In this document: in pieces, positions 62,560 to 64,000 of the stretch
Position numbering within the stretch: the stretch's first letter is position 1
Layout: every line of letters begins with the position of its first letter
NCBI GenBank assembly: GCA_021904315.1
Contig: CM038911.1
Span: 9,769,390 to 9,833,389 of the forward strand
Direction of reading: 5' to 3'
Source: Sphagnum magellanicum
Taxonomy: Eukaryota > Streptophyta > Sphagnopsida > Sphagnales > Sphagnaceae
DNA: 64,000 bases
Program-made: the position numbers and the translations under genes
Notes under the pieces: generated by a model
Databases searched by the model: none
What the model saw: only the letters and a program-made list of their open reading frames with translations
What the model was told of the DNA's origin: nothing

Positions 62560-64000
62560 TCACAATGACATAACCTTGTTTCAAATGAATATTGTTGATA
62601 GGGATTAGGAGGATGGATTAATAGGTAAAAATATTTTTCTAATTTTAATTTGGTTGTTGTGTTTATGTTAGAAAATTGAAACATCTTGGGCTTTAAATGT
62701 TCTAATGTAGATCTTTTATGTGTTGCTAAGGGACTAGGATTATGGGTATGTGTGAGTGGGACAACATTGAAGGTGGAAGAGATTTTTGCCATACAAAAAC
62801 TTTGAAGAATTGAGAGGCTTGGTCAAAATATCAATAGGTTGACTAAAAGATGAAAGAAACTACAATGTAATAAGTTGTTCTTTAACAAGTTGTTGAACAA
62901 ATTAGACATGGATAGAAAAGTGTTTCATTTAGCTATTGAAAAATATGATTTTGTGGTCAATTTAATTATACTTTGATTATTGCATAAAAGAAAAATTGGG
63001 GAAGGGATACAATAAGCAAACTCAAATAAATGTTTTTGTAACCATAATTCTTCTTTGGTTGTTTCCATAAGAGTTCAAAATTTAGAATTAGTGGAGGATA
63101 GGGCAATAATTATGTTTTGTCTCTTGCTGATCTAGGTTATTGAGGTGGAACTTAAAGTAAAAATAAAAAGCCCCATGTGGAATTCCGCTTGTCTAAGTCT
63201 CTAGGCCAATCAATTTCTAAAAAACCAAATAGAGAAAAATAGATCTTGAGGTTTTGTAAAAAAGACCTAATGTGAATGTATCTTTGAAATATCATAAAAT
63301 AGTTTAAATAACTTGCAAATGAAGATCTTGAAGTTGTTTGACAAAGCTATTGACCAAATTGATTACATTTAATAAATATTTGGACATATGTTGGTAAGGA
63401 AAAGAAACTTCCCCACTAGATATATTTATAATTTCTTAGATTAATTAAATGAATTGCATAGTGTATTTGAATATTTCATTAAAGGGAATAGAAGAAGGCT
63501 TGCAATCTAACATGCCTAAATATCTCAAAATATTCATGCAATAACTATTTTGATAAACAAGAATACCCATGATGAATCTCTGTTGAATCCCAAGTACAAG
63601 GTATTTTGAAATGTTGCCTAAATTTTTCATTTCATATTTATTTGTTAATTGGGTTTTGAGCCATGATCTCTTCTAATAATGATCTCCAATTATGAACAAA
63701 TCATCTACATATAAAGCTAGAATCATAATTTTGTTATTATTTTTCAAGTATGTTGGGATAGAATTTTACATTTTATTTCAAGGTCTTATCAAAAGTGCTC
63801 CTTGATTAAAATTTCAAACTATTAATTGAACTTTGTTGTTGGCATCTTGTTTGATTTTGTACACCCACATAATTGATATTGGTTTACAACATGAGGGTAA
63901 AGGAACTAGGGTCAAATGTTGTTTTTGTGGATGGATTTTATTTCTTGGTTCATTGTTATTTGCCAATTAGAATCCCTTTAACTTTGGAAAAGGCGAGATT
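62560..64000 (-). pseudogene. Ty1/copia polymerase remnant (runs off right edge)
   Basis: On the minus strand, frame-broken pieces read in copia order. Near 63730-63670 is the reverse-transcriptase site MILALYVDDLFIIGDHY, with the YVDD motif. At 63630-63445 are MKNLGNISKYLVLGIQ and YCMNILRYLGMLDCKPSSIP, the usual follow-on of copia RT. Near 62970-62780 are FVQQLVKEQLITL and IDILTKPLNSSKF, the end of RNase H corresponding to the ADIFTKPL motif. Stops between blocks show it is inactive. The integrase and gag parts would lie beyond 64000. Confidence 0.85.

Noticed and set aside
1-64000. CRISPR arrays, rRNA genes or organelle DNA insertions
   Set aside because: No regularly spaced short repeats with unique spacers and no rRNA or recognisable organelle gene sequences were seen.

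Overview
The window is nuclear DNA from a land plant. It carries three spliced plant genes with GT-AG introns, all intact where I could read them, set in long AT-rich stretches of decayed transposons and simple repeats. Gene density (three genes in 64 kb), small to medium introns (about 130 to 1400 bases) and remnants of Helitron, hAT, LINE and Ty1/copia elements point to a large, repeat-rich plant genome. A fern, lycophyte or other non-angiosperm would fit, but the sequence alone does not settle the lineage.

Layout. 1-11600: AT-rich intergenic DNA with three of the four copies of a roughly 290-base dispersed repeat (the others start near 3107 and 10205) and a broken Helitron Rep/helicase (about 5640-9340) containing a recent 201-base tandem duplication. 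11640-17549 (+): a complete RAD23 ubiquitin-receptor gene of 12 coding exons, 384 residues. 18000-32900: intergenic DNA with a broken hAT-type transposase (20460-22722, -), a five-copy 116-base tandem repeat (25300-25885), a long AGGTTAACCT-like degenerate array (28260-29590), a LINE remnant (30740-32400, -) and microsatellites. 33100-42275 (+): a long-class SPL (SBP-box) transcription factor gene with a GC-rich leader exon, SBP zinc fingers, ankyrin repeats and a C-terminal membrane segment. 46900-52740 (-): an ARM-repeat protein with a C-terminal transmembrane segment and a tail ending VPT, the signature of a plant KASH protein of the SINE1/SINE2 type. 52740-64000: intergenic DNA with the fourth copy of the dispersed repeat, a fold-back sequence and a broken copia polymerase running off the right edge.

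The three genes do unrelated jobs (proteasome shuttling and DNA repair, transcription control, nuclear-envelope to actin linkage) and show no operon-like relation. The less ordinary signals lie in their introns. RAD23 intron 6 and SPL intron 10 hold copies of the same roughly 310-base repeat in the same orientation. Intron 3 of the SINE gene is mostly a roughly 95-base tandem repeat whose unit carries the 3' splice-site sequence. A perfect 24-base inverted repeat with a 25-base loop lies between the SPL and SINE genes. I found no CRISPR array, rRNA or convincing tRNA gene, and no clearly new multi-gene system.
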